NCBI RefSeq assembly: GCF_017303315.1 | Contig: NZ_JAFKOI010000002.1 | Span: forward strand, 403,396 to 467,395 | Reading direction: 5' to 3' | Source: Bacillus sp. NTK071 | GTDB lineage: Bacteria > Bacillota > Bacilli > Bacillales > Guptibacillaceae | Length of the DNA: 64,000 nt | Shown: positions 1-9,078 of the stretch, piece by piece | Numbering within the stretch: the first letter of the stretch is position 1 | Layout of the letters: each line of letters starts with the position of its first letter | Notes under the pieces: generated by a model | Databases searched by the model: none | What the model was told of the DNA's origin: nothing | The model's input: only the letters and a program-made list of their open reading frames with translations | Translations under genes and position numbers: made by a program

Positions 1-475
1 TTTCGCTAGAAGACAAATCGATTTGAGGAACATCAATCAATGAGACCTCGTATTGTTCTTTGTCTGGGTTATAACCAGGACGATTGACACCAATAAATGA
101 TATCATCTTGGATAATTCATCTATTCGATGCCAATTTGGAAGATCCTCAATCATATCTCCACCTATAATAAAGTGAAAATCGATATGCGGATAATTAGCT
201 TTTAATATTTCAATCGTATCGATTGTGAAGGACCGTCCATTTCGTTCGAATTCAATTAAGGAAATCTTAAAATTAGGGTTACCTTCTATCGCTCGCTGAA
301 CCATCTCCACTCGGTGATGATTCTCTGTAATATCACTACCATTCTTGTGTGGGGGACGGTGGCTAGGTATAAACCACACTTCATCAAGCTCACACGTCTC
401 TAACACTCCTTGAGCAAGTGCCAAGTGCCCCAGGTGGGGCGGATCAAATGTTCCACCAAGTAGACCGACCTTCAT
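1..475 (-). CDS. nadD: Nicotinate-nucleotide adenylyltransferase NadD, partial (C-terminus beyond window)
   Basis: The enzyme joins nicotinate mononucleotide and ATP to give deamido-NAD, a late cytosolic step of NAD synthesis. The visible 158 residues start MKVGLLGGTFDPPH, the nucleotidyltransferase signature with its GHL histidines. They continue with an IIGGDM motif near residue 110 and reach an SS-containing segment at the window edge, just short of the usual ~190 residues. I chose the ATG at 475 because it matches the family N-terminus. An in-frame ATG at 493 overlaps the yhbY stop and would add six residues; neither has a clear ribosome binding site. It is the last visible gene of the yqeG cluster. 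NadE, which finishes NAD synthesis, is at 16.7 kb. Confidence 0.95.
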   Translation of the reverse strand, partial: MKVGLLGGTFDPPHLGHLALAQGVLETCELDEVWFIPSHRPPHKNGSDITENHHRVEMVQRAIEGNPNFKISLIEFERNGRSFTIDTIEILKANYPHIDFHFIIGGDMIEDLPNWHRIDELSKMISFIGVNRPGYNPDKEQYEVSLIDVPQIDLSSSE

Positions 476-492
476 TCTTTGTTGAGCAGTCA

Positions 493-783
493 TTATGGAA
501 GTATAATTTCTTTATTCTCTTCTGATTCTTTGTAAAGAACAATCATATTACCGATAATTTGAACAAGCTCTGCACCTGTTTCACTCGATAACTGTTTACC
601 AACTGTGTTACGGTCTTCATCACAGTTTTGAAGAATGCTCACTTTAATAAGCTCTCTCGCTTCAAGTGCTTCCTCAATTTGCTTTGTCATATTCTCATTA
701 ACGCCACCCTTACCTACTTGGAAAATAGGGTTAAGACGATTAGCTTTTGCCCGTAAAAAACGTTTTTGTTTACCTGTTAACAT
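493..783 (-). CDS. yhbY: YhbY-family RNA-binding protein (YqeI)
   Basis: A 96-residue protein made up of a single CRM (YhbY) RNA-binding domain. It shows the basic N-terminal LTGKQKRFLR segment, the GKGGV loop around residues 24-28, the central LEARELIKV helix and strand, and a closing GNMIVLYK strand. Family members associate with pre-50S ribosomal particles in bacteria. It lies directly after aroE (the ATG abuts the aroE stop) and overlaps the region before nadD, as in the yqeG-yqeH-aroD-yqeI-nadD order of B. subtilis. Full length, with nothing unusual. The precise role in ribosome assembly is inferred from the family and from the adjacent ribosomal GTPase gene yqeH. Confidence 0.93.
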   Translation of the reverse strand: MLTGKQKRFLRAKANRLNPIFQVGKGGVNENMTKQIEEALEARELIKVSILQNCDEDRNTVGKQLSSETGAELVQIIGNMIVLYKESEENKEIILP

Positions 784-1626
784 TTATTTATATCCTCCTA
801 ACTCTTTTAAAACCGTTCTTCTCATTCGTTGTCGATTCGGTGCGACATCGGTCCACTTTTCAAAGGCAAGTGCCCCTTGCTCCACAAACATTGAAACTCC
901 ATTATCTACAACGGCTCCTCTTTCTTTGCCCTCTTTCATCCACTGTGTCTCAAGTGGATTATAAATAAGGTCACTAAGCACGGTACCTGCTTTCAATTGG
1001 TCCAACTTTAGAGGAATATGATTTAAATAGGGACTCATTCCAATGGATGTCGTATTAATAACAATATCGAAGTTACTTAGTGTTGTTTCTGCTTCAGATA
1101 GAGATGTCGCAACCGTTTTAGCGTAATTATTACACACGCTACTTAATTCTTCTGCTTTTTCTATCGTTCGATTCGCGATTGTTAATGATGCAACACCTGA
1201 ACGACAGATCGAAACCGCTACTGCTCTCGCAGCACCACCAGCACCAATCACTAGAATTCTCTTTCCTTGGAGGCTTTTCTCACCAGTTACTGAAAGAAGC
1301 GACATTAAATAACCTCTTCCGTCAGTATTCGTTCCTATAAGTTTACCACCGCTTTTGTAGACAGTATTAACAGCACCAATCTCAAGAGCCTCTTGTTCAA
1401 CTTCATCTAGTAAGGGCATAATGGCAACTTTATGTGGAATGGTAACATTAAATCCCTGAACGTCAAGCATTTTCATTGCTTCAACACCATCCTCAAGCTG
1501 TTCTGGTGAAAGATCGAAAGCCTGATAATGATGTGAGAACCCAAGTTCCCTGAATTCACAGTTATGCATAACCGGAGACATTGAATGACCTACAGGATGA
1601 CCAATCAGTCCGTATAGTTTCCCCAT
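784..1626 (-). CDS. aroE: Shikimate dehydrogenase
   Basis: A 280-residue NADP-dependent enzyme that reduces 3-dehydroshikimate to shikimate in the aromatic amino acid pathway. Visible motifs are the substrate-binding SMSPVMHN near residue 15, NVTIPHK with the catalytic lysine near residue 60, NTDGRG near residue 98, and the GAGGAARAV Rossmann loop near residue 127. The ATG at 1626 is preceded by AGGAGG at good spacing. The downstream yhbY start touches the stop codon, so the genes are surely cotranscribed. The family name in B. subtilis is AroD, and length and order agree with that locus. The catalytic lysine and the NADP loop are intact. Confidence 0.96.
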   Translation of the reverse strand: MGKLYGLIGHPVGHSMSPVMHNCEFRELGFSHHYQAFDLSPEQLEDGVEAMKMLDVQGFNVTIPHKVAIMPLLDEVEQEALEIGAVNTVYKSGGKLIGTNTDGRGYLMSLLSVTGEKSLQGKRILVIGAGGAARAVAVSICRSGVASLTIANRTIEKAEELSSVCNNYAKTVATSLSEAETTLSNFDIVINTTSIGMSPYLNHIPLKLDQLKAGTVLSDLIYNPLETQWMKEGKERGAVVDNGVSMFVEQGALAFEKWTDVAPNRQRMRRTVLKELGGYK

Positions 1627-1638
1627 TACGACTACCTC

Positions 1639-2748
1639 CTAGATTAGCGATTTTCGTATCGATACTCCAACACCCTCCGGTGCATACGCTTTTACAGTAG
1701 TCCCTTTACCTGATACAGTTACCCAGCCTAAACCAGAAAATACGATATCCATCTTCTCTTCTTTGATTCTGAGTTCATGGCTAACAAGCTTTGGAAGCTC
1801 CTTCTTAGTTTGTTCTCCAGGTGGATAAAGAAGTTCACCTAGGTGCTCAGCATAAAGGTCATCTGCCTTATCCATCTTTGTCCGGTGAATATAGAGATCA
1901 TTAGAAACATGACAAATAAAGGACTGACGTCCGCCTTCTACAAAATCAAGGCGAGAAAGTCCTCCAAAGAACAGCGACTGCCCTTCATTCAACTGGAATA
2001 CTTTTGGCTTAATTTCTTTTTTAGGGCTAATAATCTTCAACTCTTCAGCATCTACGAAATGAGCCATCTGATGGTGATTAATAATACCAGGGGTATCATA
2101 GAGGGTGTGGCCATCATCAAGTGGGATATCAATTAAGTCAAGCGTTGTCCCTGGAAACTGGCTAGTTGTAATCATTTGTTCTTCGTCTCCGCCAAACTCC
2201 TGAATTAGACGATTGACGAATGTAGACTTACCGACGTTAGTGCATCCGATAATATATACATCTCTGCCATCTCTCATGCGATCAATTTCTGCAGCAACGT
2301 CCATAACACCATCGCCTTTAGATGCACTCATTAACATAACATCAGCAGGTTTTAAACCATTCTCTTTAGAACTTGATTGCATCCATTTAATTAACTTAGA
2401 CTGATTAACAGACTTAGGAAGGAGATCCACTTTATTCCCCACGAGCAAGACAGGGTTATTACCTGCAAACCGCTGGATGCCAGGTAGCCAACTTCCATTA
2501 AAATCAAAGATATCTACGATTTTAACAACAAGAGCGTCTGTCTGGCTAATTTCATTTAGAATTTTCAAGAAATCATCATCTGTTAGTGATACATCCTGTA
2601 TTTCATTATAATGCTTTAAACGAAAACAGCGCTGGCAAATGATCACATCTCTTTTAAGAGCAGATGGTGGAGCATAACCAAGTGCGTTTTTGTCATCTGT
2701 TTGAATATGCACGCCACATCCGGCGCAAATAATTTGTTCGTTGTCCAA
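1639..2748 (-). CDS. yqeH: Ribosome biogenesis GTPase YqeH
   Basis: A circularly permuted GTPase needed for 30S ribosome assembly in Bacillus. An N-terminal zinc finger of two CxxC pairs (CAGC and CQRC) is followed by the permuted G motifs: G4 VGNKVD near residue 102, then the P-loop GCTNVGKST near residue 168, and G3 DTPG near residue 215. The C-terminal domain ends in a conserved basic tail. I place the start at the TTG at 2748, six bases after GGGAGGA, giving 369 residues and matching relatives. An upstream in-frame TTG at 2763 lies inside the ribosome binding site region. The gene follows yqeG almost without gap. Confidence 0.95.
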   Translation of the reverse strand: MDNEQIICAGCGVHIQTDDKNALGYAPPSALKRDVIICQRCFRLKHYNEIQDVSLTDDDFLKILNEISQTDALVVKIVDIFDFNGSWLPGIQRFAGNNPVLLVGNKVDLLPKSVNQSKLIKWMQSSSKENGLKPADVMLMSASKGDGVMDVAAEIDRMRDGRDVYIIGCTNVGKSTFVNRLIQEFGGDEEQMITTSQFPGTTLDLIDIPLDDGHTLYDTPGIINHHQMAHFVDAEELKIISPKKEIKPKVFQLNEGQSLFFGGLSRLDFVEGGRQSFICHVSNDLYIHRTKMDKADDLYAEHLGELLYPPGEQTKKELPKLVSHELRIKEEKMDIVFSGLGWVTVSGKGTTVKAYAPEGVGVSIRKSLI

Positions 2749-2750
2749 AC

Positions 2751-3266
2751 CTATTCCTCCCAATTTATCTTCCCTTTACGTTTCATCCATGCTAAGAAAA
2801 CACTTTCCATTCTGCGATTAAACTTCGTAAAGAACCCATCCGTACTTGCGACAGGTACAACAAGAATTGTGTGAAGTCCCATACGATTTCCCCCAACAAC
2901 ATCTGTAAAGATTTGGTCTCCGATAACAACAGCGTCGTTAGCTTCTATCTTCATATCCTTTAATGCTTTTCGAAAAGCTTTGGTCATTGGCTTTCGAGCT
3001 TCATATATATATGGCACTTCTACAGGAGAAGCAAACTTTTCTACTCTCGTCCTATTATTATTCGAAACAATTGTAACAAGAATGCCCTCATCACGCATTT
3101 GTTTAAACCACTTGGTAAGTTCTGGCGTTGCATCAGCTCTATCCCACTCAACAAGTGTATTATCAAGGTCAGTAATAATCCCCTTTACTCCGCGATCTTT
3201 GAGCAATTTAGGACTGATTTGAAAAATGTCTTGAACATGTTCATTAGGTAAAAAAGTATTTAACAA
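2751..3266 (-). CDS. yqeG: YqeG-family HAD-IIIA phosphatase
   Basis: A 171-residue haloacid dehalogenase-type phosphatase of unknown substrate. Motif I is DLDNTL near residue 34, motif II includes the SNN segment near residue 67, and motif IV is GDQIFTD near residue 114, so the acidic catalytic residues are all present. The start is a TTG at 3266 with AGGAG nine bases upstream, and the N-terminus matches YqeG of B. subtilis. It is the first gene of the yqeG-yqeH-aroE-yhbY-nadD cluster, which suggests a link with ribosome assembly or translation, but that is inference from context only. Confidence 0.93.
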   Translation of the reverse strand: MLNTFLPNEHVQDIFQISPKLLKDRGVKGIITDLDNTLVEWDRADATPELTKWFKQMRDEGILVTIVSNNNRTRVEKFASPVEVPYIYEARKPMTKAFRKALKDMKIEANDAVVIGDQIFTDVVGGNRMGLHTILVVPVASTDGFFTKFNRRMESVFLAWMKRKGKINWEE

Positions 3267-3620
3267 CTATCAACACTCCTACTATTTGTGACATACCTAT
3301 TGTATCAATATTTTTCACACGTACAACAATTAACTTAAGTACGTTTCATAAGAAAGAACCTAAATAATATCAAAATTTTTCGACAAATTCTGATGTTGCA
3401 CCAAATTGTGGATAACATTATACACATTTGTAGACTATAAATTCATTACTAACAACTTAGATATAAACACTTTACCCACAAATTATCCACCTTTAACTGT
3501 GGATAACGGAACGGTTGTTCCTGCTGTATATCCGTGGTACGCTAACTGCAAATAAAAGATCCACATACACAATATGCGGAATAGACGGAATCTAGAACCA
3601 TACTAAGGAGGTGCTTAATC
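3267..3620. promoter_or_regulatory. sda upstream region with a cluster of DnaA boxes
   Basis: This 354-bp gap separates the divergent yqeG and sda genes. It contains three perfect TTATNCACA DnaA boxes: TGTGGATAA at 3407-3415, TTATACACA at 3418-3426 and TGTGGATAA at 3498-3506. There are also two one-mismatch boxes, TTACCCACA at 3472-3480 and TTATCCACC at 3483-3491. In B. subtilis, sda transcription is coupled to replication through DnaA boxes in its promoter, so the same control is likely here. No other gene is visible in the gap. Confidence 0.8.
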
Positions 3621-3764
3621 ATGGAGAAGTTATCAGATGACTTATTGATTGAATCCTTTTATAAAGCAAAGGAACTTAAGCTAAGCAATGACTTTATTGG
3701 ATTAATCCAAAGAGAAATTGAAAGACGAAGCCTTGATAAGCAAGTTCCTCTCATCGGGATTTAA
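3621..3764 (+). CDS. sda: Sporulation histidine kinase inhibitor Sda
   Basis: A 47-residue homologue of the checkpoint protein Sda, which binds the dimerisation domain of the sporulation kinases KinA/KinB and blocks Spo0A activation when replication is disturbed. The core [21 protein letters not shown] and EIERRSL segments align with B. subtilis Sda (46 residues) almost throughout. The ATG is preceded by AAGGAGGTG at ideal spacing. It lies divergent to yqeG, as in B. subtilis, behind a DnaA box cluster, and is followed at once by a strong terminator. The small size and single-gene transcript fit the family. Confidence 0.93.
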   Translation: MEKLSDDLLIESFYKAKELKLSNDFIGLIQREIERRSLDKQVPLIGI

Positions 3765-3768
3765 TTTT

Positions 3769-3801
3769 ACCAACCTTGATCTTTTAAAGGTTGGTTTTTT
3801 G
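3769..3801 (+). terminator. Rho-independent terminator of sda
   Basis: A 9-bp stem (ACCAACCTT pairing with AAGGTTGGT) followed by a run of six T residues, starting five bases after the sda stop codon. Confidence 0.9.
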
Positions 3802-3810
3802 TTTCAATCT

Positions 3811-4269
3811 TTAATTAAAATAGCTCCCCCACTGAATATCCCACTCTTCTCCAGTAATGTCTTCCATGTTCTTCATTTTTTTCGCTTTGCGATAATCAAC
3901 TGGTTCTGTTAGAAGAACGGCAGCTATCTTTTCTTCATCTAATCTTTTTCGATACTCAGAAAGTATTTCATCCACTTTTCTTCTGTCATAAGCAAAAGGT
4001 TTTAATACAACAACTGCCTGGTTATTGTGTGTTAAAACAATAACATCCTTAATAGCATCTTCATTTTGCATTTTATTTTTAATAGCGTTAAGTATAGGTA
4101 ATGAATTGTCTTCTTTCATGATGGCTGTTCCAATTGGTTCAACATCAATTGCTCTGAAGTATTCTCTAGGGGCATATGGGGATTTATCCTCACTTTTATA
4201 AATCGATTGGCAAGCAGTAAGAAGAACCATACCCGTCAAAAGTATAGAAATGGATTTTATCATGTGCAT
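3811..4269 (-). CDS. YhcN/YlaJ-type sporulation lipoprotein
   Basis: A 152-residue predicted lipoprotein. A short hydrophobic signal (SISILLTGMVLLTAC) ends in the lipobox LTAC with Cys20 as the lipidation site, so the mature protein should be anchored on the outer face of a membrane. The body, including a DVIVLTHNNQAVVVLK strand pair and YRKRLDEEK helix, resembles the YhcN/YlaJ family of spore and forespore membrane lipoproteins. It is a monocistronic gene convergent with sda. Family assignment rests on remembered sequence pattern and size. The molecular role of the family is not established. Confidence 0.7.
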   Translation of the reverse strand: MHMIKSISILLTGMVLLTACQSIYKSEDKSPYAPREYFRAIDVEPIGTAIMKEDNSLPILNAIKNKMQNEDAIKDVIVLTHNNQAVVVLKPFAYDRRKVDEILSEYRKRLDEEKIAAVLLTEPVDYRKAKKMKNMEDITGEEWDIQWGSYFN

Positions 4270-4342
4270 ACTCCTTTCGCAAATAGAATCGGCGTTGTTT
4301 GGAAAACTTATACGGGTAAGTTGCTTTTACAAATTAGAAAAG

Positions 4343-4372
4343 TTGATAAATGAGACTGTTTTTGATTACAAT
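4343..4372 (+). promoter_or_regulatory. Candidate sigma-A promoter of the mrp operon
   Basis: TTGATA at 4343-4348 and TACAAT at 4367-4372, separated by 18 bases, lie about 70 bases before the mrpA start. The match is good but only inferred from consensus. Confidence 0.5.
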
Positions 4373-4441
4373 TGAGTTATTGCAATATGAGTTCATGTGA
4401 ACTTTTATCATATTGAGGATTATTGGGGAGGGTTTTGTAGA

Positions 4442-6784
4442 ATGCTTCATGCAGCTGTCTTGCTACCTTTTCTGGCAGCGTTTTTCATCCCGTTTATTTA
4501 TCGGGGCGTCAAACAGGTCCATTTAGGATGGTTTGTTCTATTAGTTCCGATTGTTTTATTTGGGTATTTTCTTACTTTCATAGAAGATGTCTTAAAAGGG
4601 GTACATACACTAAAAACGTTTGAGTGGATTCCGTCTCTCGGCGTTAACGTTACATTTTTCATTGATGGTCTAGGCCTGTTTTTCGCGCTATTGATTACGG
4701 GAATCGGATCACTTGTTGTTCTGTATTCCATCTATTATTTGAGTAAAGCCGAGAAACTTGGCCATTTTTATGTTTATCTTCTGTTATTTATGGGCGCAAT
4801 GCTCGGAGTTGTTTTATCTGATAATCTTTTTGTCCTATATACATTTTGGGAACTGACGAGCATTTCATCGTTTCTTCTAATTGGATATTGGTATCAAAGG
4901 GAGAAATCTACTTCTGGTGCTCTTAAATCAATGATGATTACCGTTTTTGGTGGTCTTGCCATGCTTGGAGGATTCTTAATGATGGCAGACATAACTGGAA
5001 CAACTAGCATCAGGAAAATCATCGAGAATGGAGATATGATTGTTCAGTCACCTCTCTTCCCATTCATACTAATCATGATTCTACTAGGTGCGTTCACCAA
5101 GTCTGCACAGTTCCCTTTTCATACCTGGTTACCTGATGCAATGGAGGCACCAACGCCAGTTAGTGCATTTCTACATTCAGCAACAATGGTGAAAGCTGGA
5201 ATTTATCTAGTTGCAAGGTTAAGTCTAATCTTTGCTAGCACAGATCTGTTCTTCTTAATCGTAAGCGGCTTTGGGTTACTGACTCTTTGTTGGGGATCTT
5301 ACATGGCTGTGAAACAAACTGATTTGAAAGCCATTCTTGCCTACTCTACAATTAGTCAGCTAGGTATGATTATGGCTATGCTTGGATTTGGAACCGAGCT
5401 TGCAGTACTTGCAGCAGTGTTCCATATTTTAAACCATGCAACATTTAAAGGAAGTCTGTTTATGGTCGCAGGTATCATTGACCATGAAACAGGTACGCGT
5501 GATATTAGGCGTCTTGGTGGATTATTCACATTCATGCCGATTACAGCTACATTAGCCTTCTTTGGAACATTTTCGATGGCAGGGTTCCCTCTTCCATTCT
5601 TAAATGGGTTCCTTAGTAAAGAAATGTTTTTTGAATCGTCTCTTCATTTTGAAGAAGCTTCAACGATTGTAGAAGCTGTGTCACCATTCTTTCCTTATTT
5701 GGCAGTGGGCGGTAGTATTTTCACATTTGTTTATTCTGTCATGCTATTCTTCCGAACGTTTACAGGTAAACAAAGAGATGAATTACCTCAGAAACCACAT
5801 GAAGCTCCATTTGGAATGTTATTGTCACCAATTGCGCTCGTTCTGCTCGTTATTATTATTGCACTTGTTCCAAAAATATTTGAACATTCCCTACTTTCAC
5901 CTATGGTTGATTCGATTACTGGTAGCGTCGGTGAAACGCATATTAAATTCTGGCATGGCTTTGGACCGCCACTCTATATGAGTCTCGCTGTGCTTTTGCT
6001 CGGTACCGCCTTATATTTAACTCGCACAAAATGGGAACGCGTATATAACATGATACCTGGTAAGTTATCTGCAGCTAAAGCGTATGACGGAATTATTAAT
6101 GGGTTAATCAGTGGATCGAAAAAGCTAACAAATGGCTACATGACAGGTTCACTTAGGCATTACATGATTTATATTCTTGTCTTTTTTGTTGGACTAGTAG
6201 GATTTACGATGAGCATTACAGGCGGGTTTCGGATCGCATTTGATGATTTAGCACCTCTTGCTGCACCTGAAATACTCATTGCAATCGTAATGGCCATTGC
6301 AGCATTTGGAACCATCTTTATGAACAACAGAATAGCTGCTATTCTTGTGCTTGGTATAGTAGGATACGGATTATCTCTTCTCTTTGTATTCTTCCGAGCT
6401 CCTGACCTTGCGTTAACTCAGCTTATTGTTGAAACCGTTACTGTTGCGCTATTTCTACTTTGTTTCTACCATCTTCCGAATTTCGGAAAAGAAAAAGAAT
6501 CAAAGCGAACAAACGCTGTGAATTGGATTATTTCCATTTCAGTTGGGGTGCTTGTTACGATGATAGGTATTGCCTCACACAGTACAAAGTTCTTTGAACC
6601 AATTTCAGATTACTTTCTTAAAAACTCCTACAAAATGGGTGGAGGAGACAACGTTGTTAACGTCATCCTTGTAGACTTCCGTGGTCTAGATACAATGCTC
6701 GAAATCCTAGTACTCGGCCTTGCTGCACTCGGAATCTTCACCATGATTAAACTACGTCCTGGCAAGAAGGAGGGGAATGATTAA
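4442..6784 (+). CDS. mrpA: Na+/H+ antiporter subunit MrpA
   Basis: The large 780-residue subunit of the Mrp cation/proton antiporter, a membrane complex that exports Na+ in exchange for protons and supports pH and salt tolerance. The N-terminal two thirds is a NuoL-like proton channel with the conserved TFWELTS glutamate segment near residue 137 and a PDAMEAPTPVSA loop near residue 235. The C-terminal part carries the MbhD-like helices (FRAPDLALTQ) and MbhE-like domain (VNVILVDFRGLDTMLE). The start is the ATG after GGGGAGGG. Its stop overlaps the mrpC start in ATTAATGG. It has no fused MrpB (MnhB) domain, although no mrpB gene follows. Confidence 0.96.
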   Translation: MLHAAVLLPFLAAFFIPFIYRGVKQVHLGWFVLLVPIVLFGYFLTFIEDVLKGVHTLKTFEWIPSLGVNVTFFIDGLGLFFALLITGIGSLVVLYSIYYLSKAEKLGHFYVYLLLFMGAMLGVVLSDNLFVLYTFWELTSISSFLLIGYWYQREKSTSGALKSMMITVFGGLAMLGGFLMMADITGTTSIRKIIENGDMIVQSPLFPFILIMILLGAFTKSAQFPFHTWLPDAMEAPTPVSAFLHSATMVKAGIYLVARLSLIFASTDLFFLIVSGFGLLTLCWGSYMAVKQTDLKAILAYSTISQLGMIMAMLGFGTELAVLAAVFHILNHATFKGSLFMVAGIIDHETGTRDIRRLGGLFTFMPITATLAFFGTFSMAGFPLPFLNGFLSKEMFFESSLHFEEASTIVEAVSPFFPYLAVGGSIFTFVYSVMLFFRTFTGKQRDELPQKPHEAPFGMLLSPIALVLLVIIIALVPKIFEHSLLSPMVDSITGSVGETHIKFWHGFGPPLYMSLAVLLLGTALYLTRTKWERVYNMIPGKLSAAKAYDGIINGLISGSKKLTNGYMTGSLRHYMIYILVFFVGLVGFTMSITGGFRIAFDDLAPLAAPEILIAIVMAIAAFGTIFMNNRIAAILVLGIVGYGLSLLFVFFRAPDLALTQLIVETVTVALFLLCFYHLPNFGKEKESKRTNAVNWIISISVGVLVTMIGIASHSTKFFEPISDYFLKNSYKMGGGDNVVNVILVDFRGLDTMLEILVLGLAALGIFTMIKLRPGKKEGND

Positions 6785-7122
6785 TGGAAATCATCATGTC
6801 AGTGCTTGCAGGTATGCTATTCACTGCAGGAGTCTATATGATGCTACAAAAGCAAATTCTTAAAATTGTAATCGGTACAGCACTTCTGTCTCACGGAGCC
6901 CACCTTTTCATTATTACAATGGGTAAACTGAATCGTGGAAAACCACCTATTCTCTCGGAAGACGTAACGAATTATGTTGATCCGCTTCCACAGGCACTTA
7001 TCCTGACTTCCATCGTCATTAGCTTCGGTGTGACTTCATTTCTTCTTGTGTTGGCGTATCGGGCATATCAGACAAATGGTACCGATAATATGGAGAAGTT
7101 GAGGGGAAACGAAAATGAGTAA
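6784..7122 (+). CDS. mrpC: Na+/H+ antiporter subunit MrpC
   Basis: A 112-residue NuoK-like membrane subunit of the Mrp antiporter with three predicted transmembrane helices, the [12 protein letters not shown] segment and the conserved [10 protein letters not shown] motif near residue 67. GGAGG precedes its ATG, which overlaps the mrpA stop, and its own end overlaps mrpD by eight bases, so translation is coupled throughout. In complete Mrp operons mrpB stands between mrpA and mrpC; here that gene is absent and the junction is a clean stop/start overlap rather than a scar. Confidence 0.95.
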   Translation: MEIIMSVLAGMLFTAGVYMMLQKQILKIVIGTALLSHGAHLFIITMGKLNRGKPPILSEDVTNYVDPLPQALILTSIVISFGVTSFLLVLAYRAYQTNGTDNMEKLRGNENE

Positions 7123-8596
7123 TTTAGCTATACTGCCGATACTACTACCGCTTCTAACGGGGATCATACTAGTCTTTCTTAATAAAAGGTTGCCACTTGT
7201 AAGGATGATCACTCGCATTATGGTCATCGTTAATCTTGTGGTTGTTTCGGGGATCGCATATAACATACTTCAAAATGGCACAATTGTTCTAAAAGCAGGA
7301 GATTGGGCAGTTCCTTACGGTATCGTCCTTGTCGCCGATCCGCTTGCTATTGTACTTGTTGTAACAGCAAACCTTATAGCTGTTGCTTGTGCTTTTTACG
7401 CGTTTAACTCACTTGATGAACAAAGAGAAAGATACTACTTCTATCCTCTCTTTCAGCTTCTAATTGCAGGAGTAAGTGGGGCGTTTCTCACTGGAGATCT
7501 CTTTAACCTCTTCGTATTCTTCGAAGTACTTTTAATTGCCTCCTATGGTTTAATTGTACTCGGTGGAACAAAAGAGCAATTTAGGGAATCATTTAAGTAC
7601 ATTATCATTAACTTATTTTCATCTATTCTTTTTGTTACGACGGTGTCATTCCTTTATGCAGTAGTAGGTACTGTAAACATGGCACAGCTCGCAGAGCGAG
7701 TAGGTGAAATAAAGCAAGATGGAATATTAACAACCATTGCGATTCTATTACTGATTGTATTTGCTACAAAAGGAGCTCTGTTTCCACTTTATTTCTGGCT
7801 ACCGAAATCATACACTGTTCCTCCTACAGTGATTTCAGCTTTATTTGGAGCTTTACTAACTAAAGTTGGGGTATATTCAATACTAAGGGTATTTACGTTA
7901 ATTTTTGTTTACAACCTTACTGTCACTCATCAAATTCTACTCATTTTGGCAGGTTTCACCCTAGTATTTGGAGTAATAGGAGCACTTTCAACGAATAATG
8001 TTCAACTTATTATTGCGTACAATATCATTCCTGCAGTTGGCTATATGATTCTTGGAATTGGGGTCTTTTCAACAACTGCACTAGCGGGAACAATTTATTA
8101 CTTGCTTCATGACATGATTATTAAAGCAGCTCTGTTCTTCTTAGTAGGTGCTATGGCAGCCTATGCTGGCACATCGGATCTTAGAAAAATGGGAGGAATA
8201 ATTAAGAATCAACCCCTGCTCGGCTGGCTATTTTTCATAGCCGCACTTGCGTTAGCAGGACTCCCGCCATTCAGCGGATTTATAGGGAAACTTCTAATTC
8301 TTCGTGGCGCGTTTGAAGAAGGACATTATGTCCTAGCTGTCATTGGATTAATTACAAGTCTGTTAATTCTCTTATCCGTTATCCGAATCTTTATTAACGG
8401 TTTTTGGGGCGAACCTAAGCAAGTTAAAGTACCAGACGTTAACCCTACTAAAGGAAAAATTGTACCTGCTGCCTTTCTTCTTGTGTTTACCATTACGCTT
8501 GGATTAGGTGCTGAGTTCATTTTTCCAACTGTGCAAATGATAGCTGATCAAATGATTGATCCAGCAAATTATATTGATTCCGTAATGAAGGAGTAG
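7115..8596 (+). CDS. mrpD: Na+/H+ antiporter subunit MrpD
   Basis: A 493-residue NuoN/NuoM-like channel subunit with about fourteen membrane helices. The conserved FVFFEVLLIAS glutamate segment lies near residue 137, the channel lysine near KGALFPLYFWLP around residue 220, and the LAGLPPFSGFIGK segment near residue 390. Together with MrpA it is thought to carry the proton and cation paths. The ATG lies within the end of mrpC behind a GAGGGG site, and mrpE follows after five bases. Length equals that of the family; no disruption seen. Confidence 0.96.
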   Translation: MSNLAILPILLPLLTGIILVFLNKRLPLVRMITRIMVIVNLVVVSGIAYNILQNGTIVLKAGDWAVPYGIVLVADPLAIVLVVTANLIAVACAFYAFNSLDEQRERYYFYPLFQLLIAGVSGAFLTGDLFNLFVFFEVLLIASYGLIVLGGTKEQFRESFKYIIINLFSSILFVTTVSFLYAVVGTVNMAQLAERVGEIKQDGILTTIAILLLIVFATKGALFPLYFWLPKSYTVPPTVISALFGALLTKVGVYSILRVFTLIFVYNLTVTHQILLILAGFTLVFGVIGALSTNNVQLIIAYNIIPAVGYMILGIGVFSTTALAGTIYYLLHDMIIKAALFFLVGAMAAYAGTSDLRKMGGIIKNQPLLGWLFFIAALALAGLPPFSGFIGKLLILRGAFEEGHYVLAVIGLITSLLILLSVIRIFINGFWGEPKQVKVPDVNPTKGKIVPAAFLLVFTITLGLGAEFIFPTVQMIADQMIDPANYIDSVMKE

Positions 8597-8601
8597 ATGG
8601 C

Positions 8602-9078
8602 ATGCCAATTCAAATTATTATTAATCTAATTATTGCCGTGCTCTGGATGTTTCTTTTTGAAAGTTACTCTTTTAGCACATTCTTTGTCGGTTACTTATTC
8701 GGAATAGGATTGCTGCTATTAATGGAGCGATTTATTCCAGATCGATTTTATTTCTATCGTCTCTGGTCCATTATTAAATTACTGTTCTTGTTTATTAAAG
8801 AATTGATTATGGCAAATATACAGGTGGTTAAGCTTGTCTATTCTCCAAAACTCAACATGGAACCAGGAATCATAGCTGTTCCAATTGAGGTTCGCACAAA
8901 TTGGGAAATCACAATGTTGGCTAATTTAATTACATTAACCCCTGGAACACTAACCGTTTCTGTAGCTCCAGATAATATGCATATCTACATTCATGCTATG
9001 GATGCTCCGGATGCAGACGAAGTTATTAAGGAAATCAAGGGTACATTCGAAAAAGCTATTATGGAGGTGACAAGATGA
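8602..9078 (+). CDS. mrpE: Na+/H+ antiporter subunit MrpE
   Basis: A 158-residue subunit with two or three N-terminal membrane helices and a soluble C-terminal domain. It carries the family-typical segments PGIIAVPIEVRT near residue 93 and NLITLTPGTLTV near residue 111. MrpE is the least conserved functional subunit and supports full antiport activity. The ATG starts five bases after mrpD, and the last four bases overlap mrpF (ATGA). Nothing unusual is visible. Confidence 0.94.
   Translation: MPIQIIINLIIAVLWMFLFESYSFSTFFVGYLFGIGLLLLMERFIPDRFYFYRLWSIIKLLFLFIKELIMANIQVVKLVYSPKLNMEPGIIAVPIEVRTNWEITMLANLITLTPGTLTVSVAPDNMHIYIHAMDAPDADEVIKEIKGTFEKAIMEVTR

Noticed and set aside
4442-6784. MrpA-MrpB fusion explaining the missing mrpB
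   Set aside because: MrpA has the usual length and ends with the normal MbhE-like region; no MnhB-type PGGGF segment is present.
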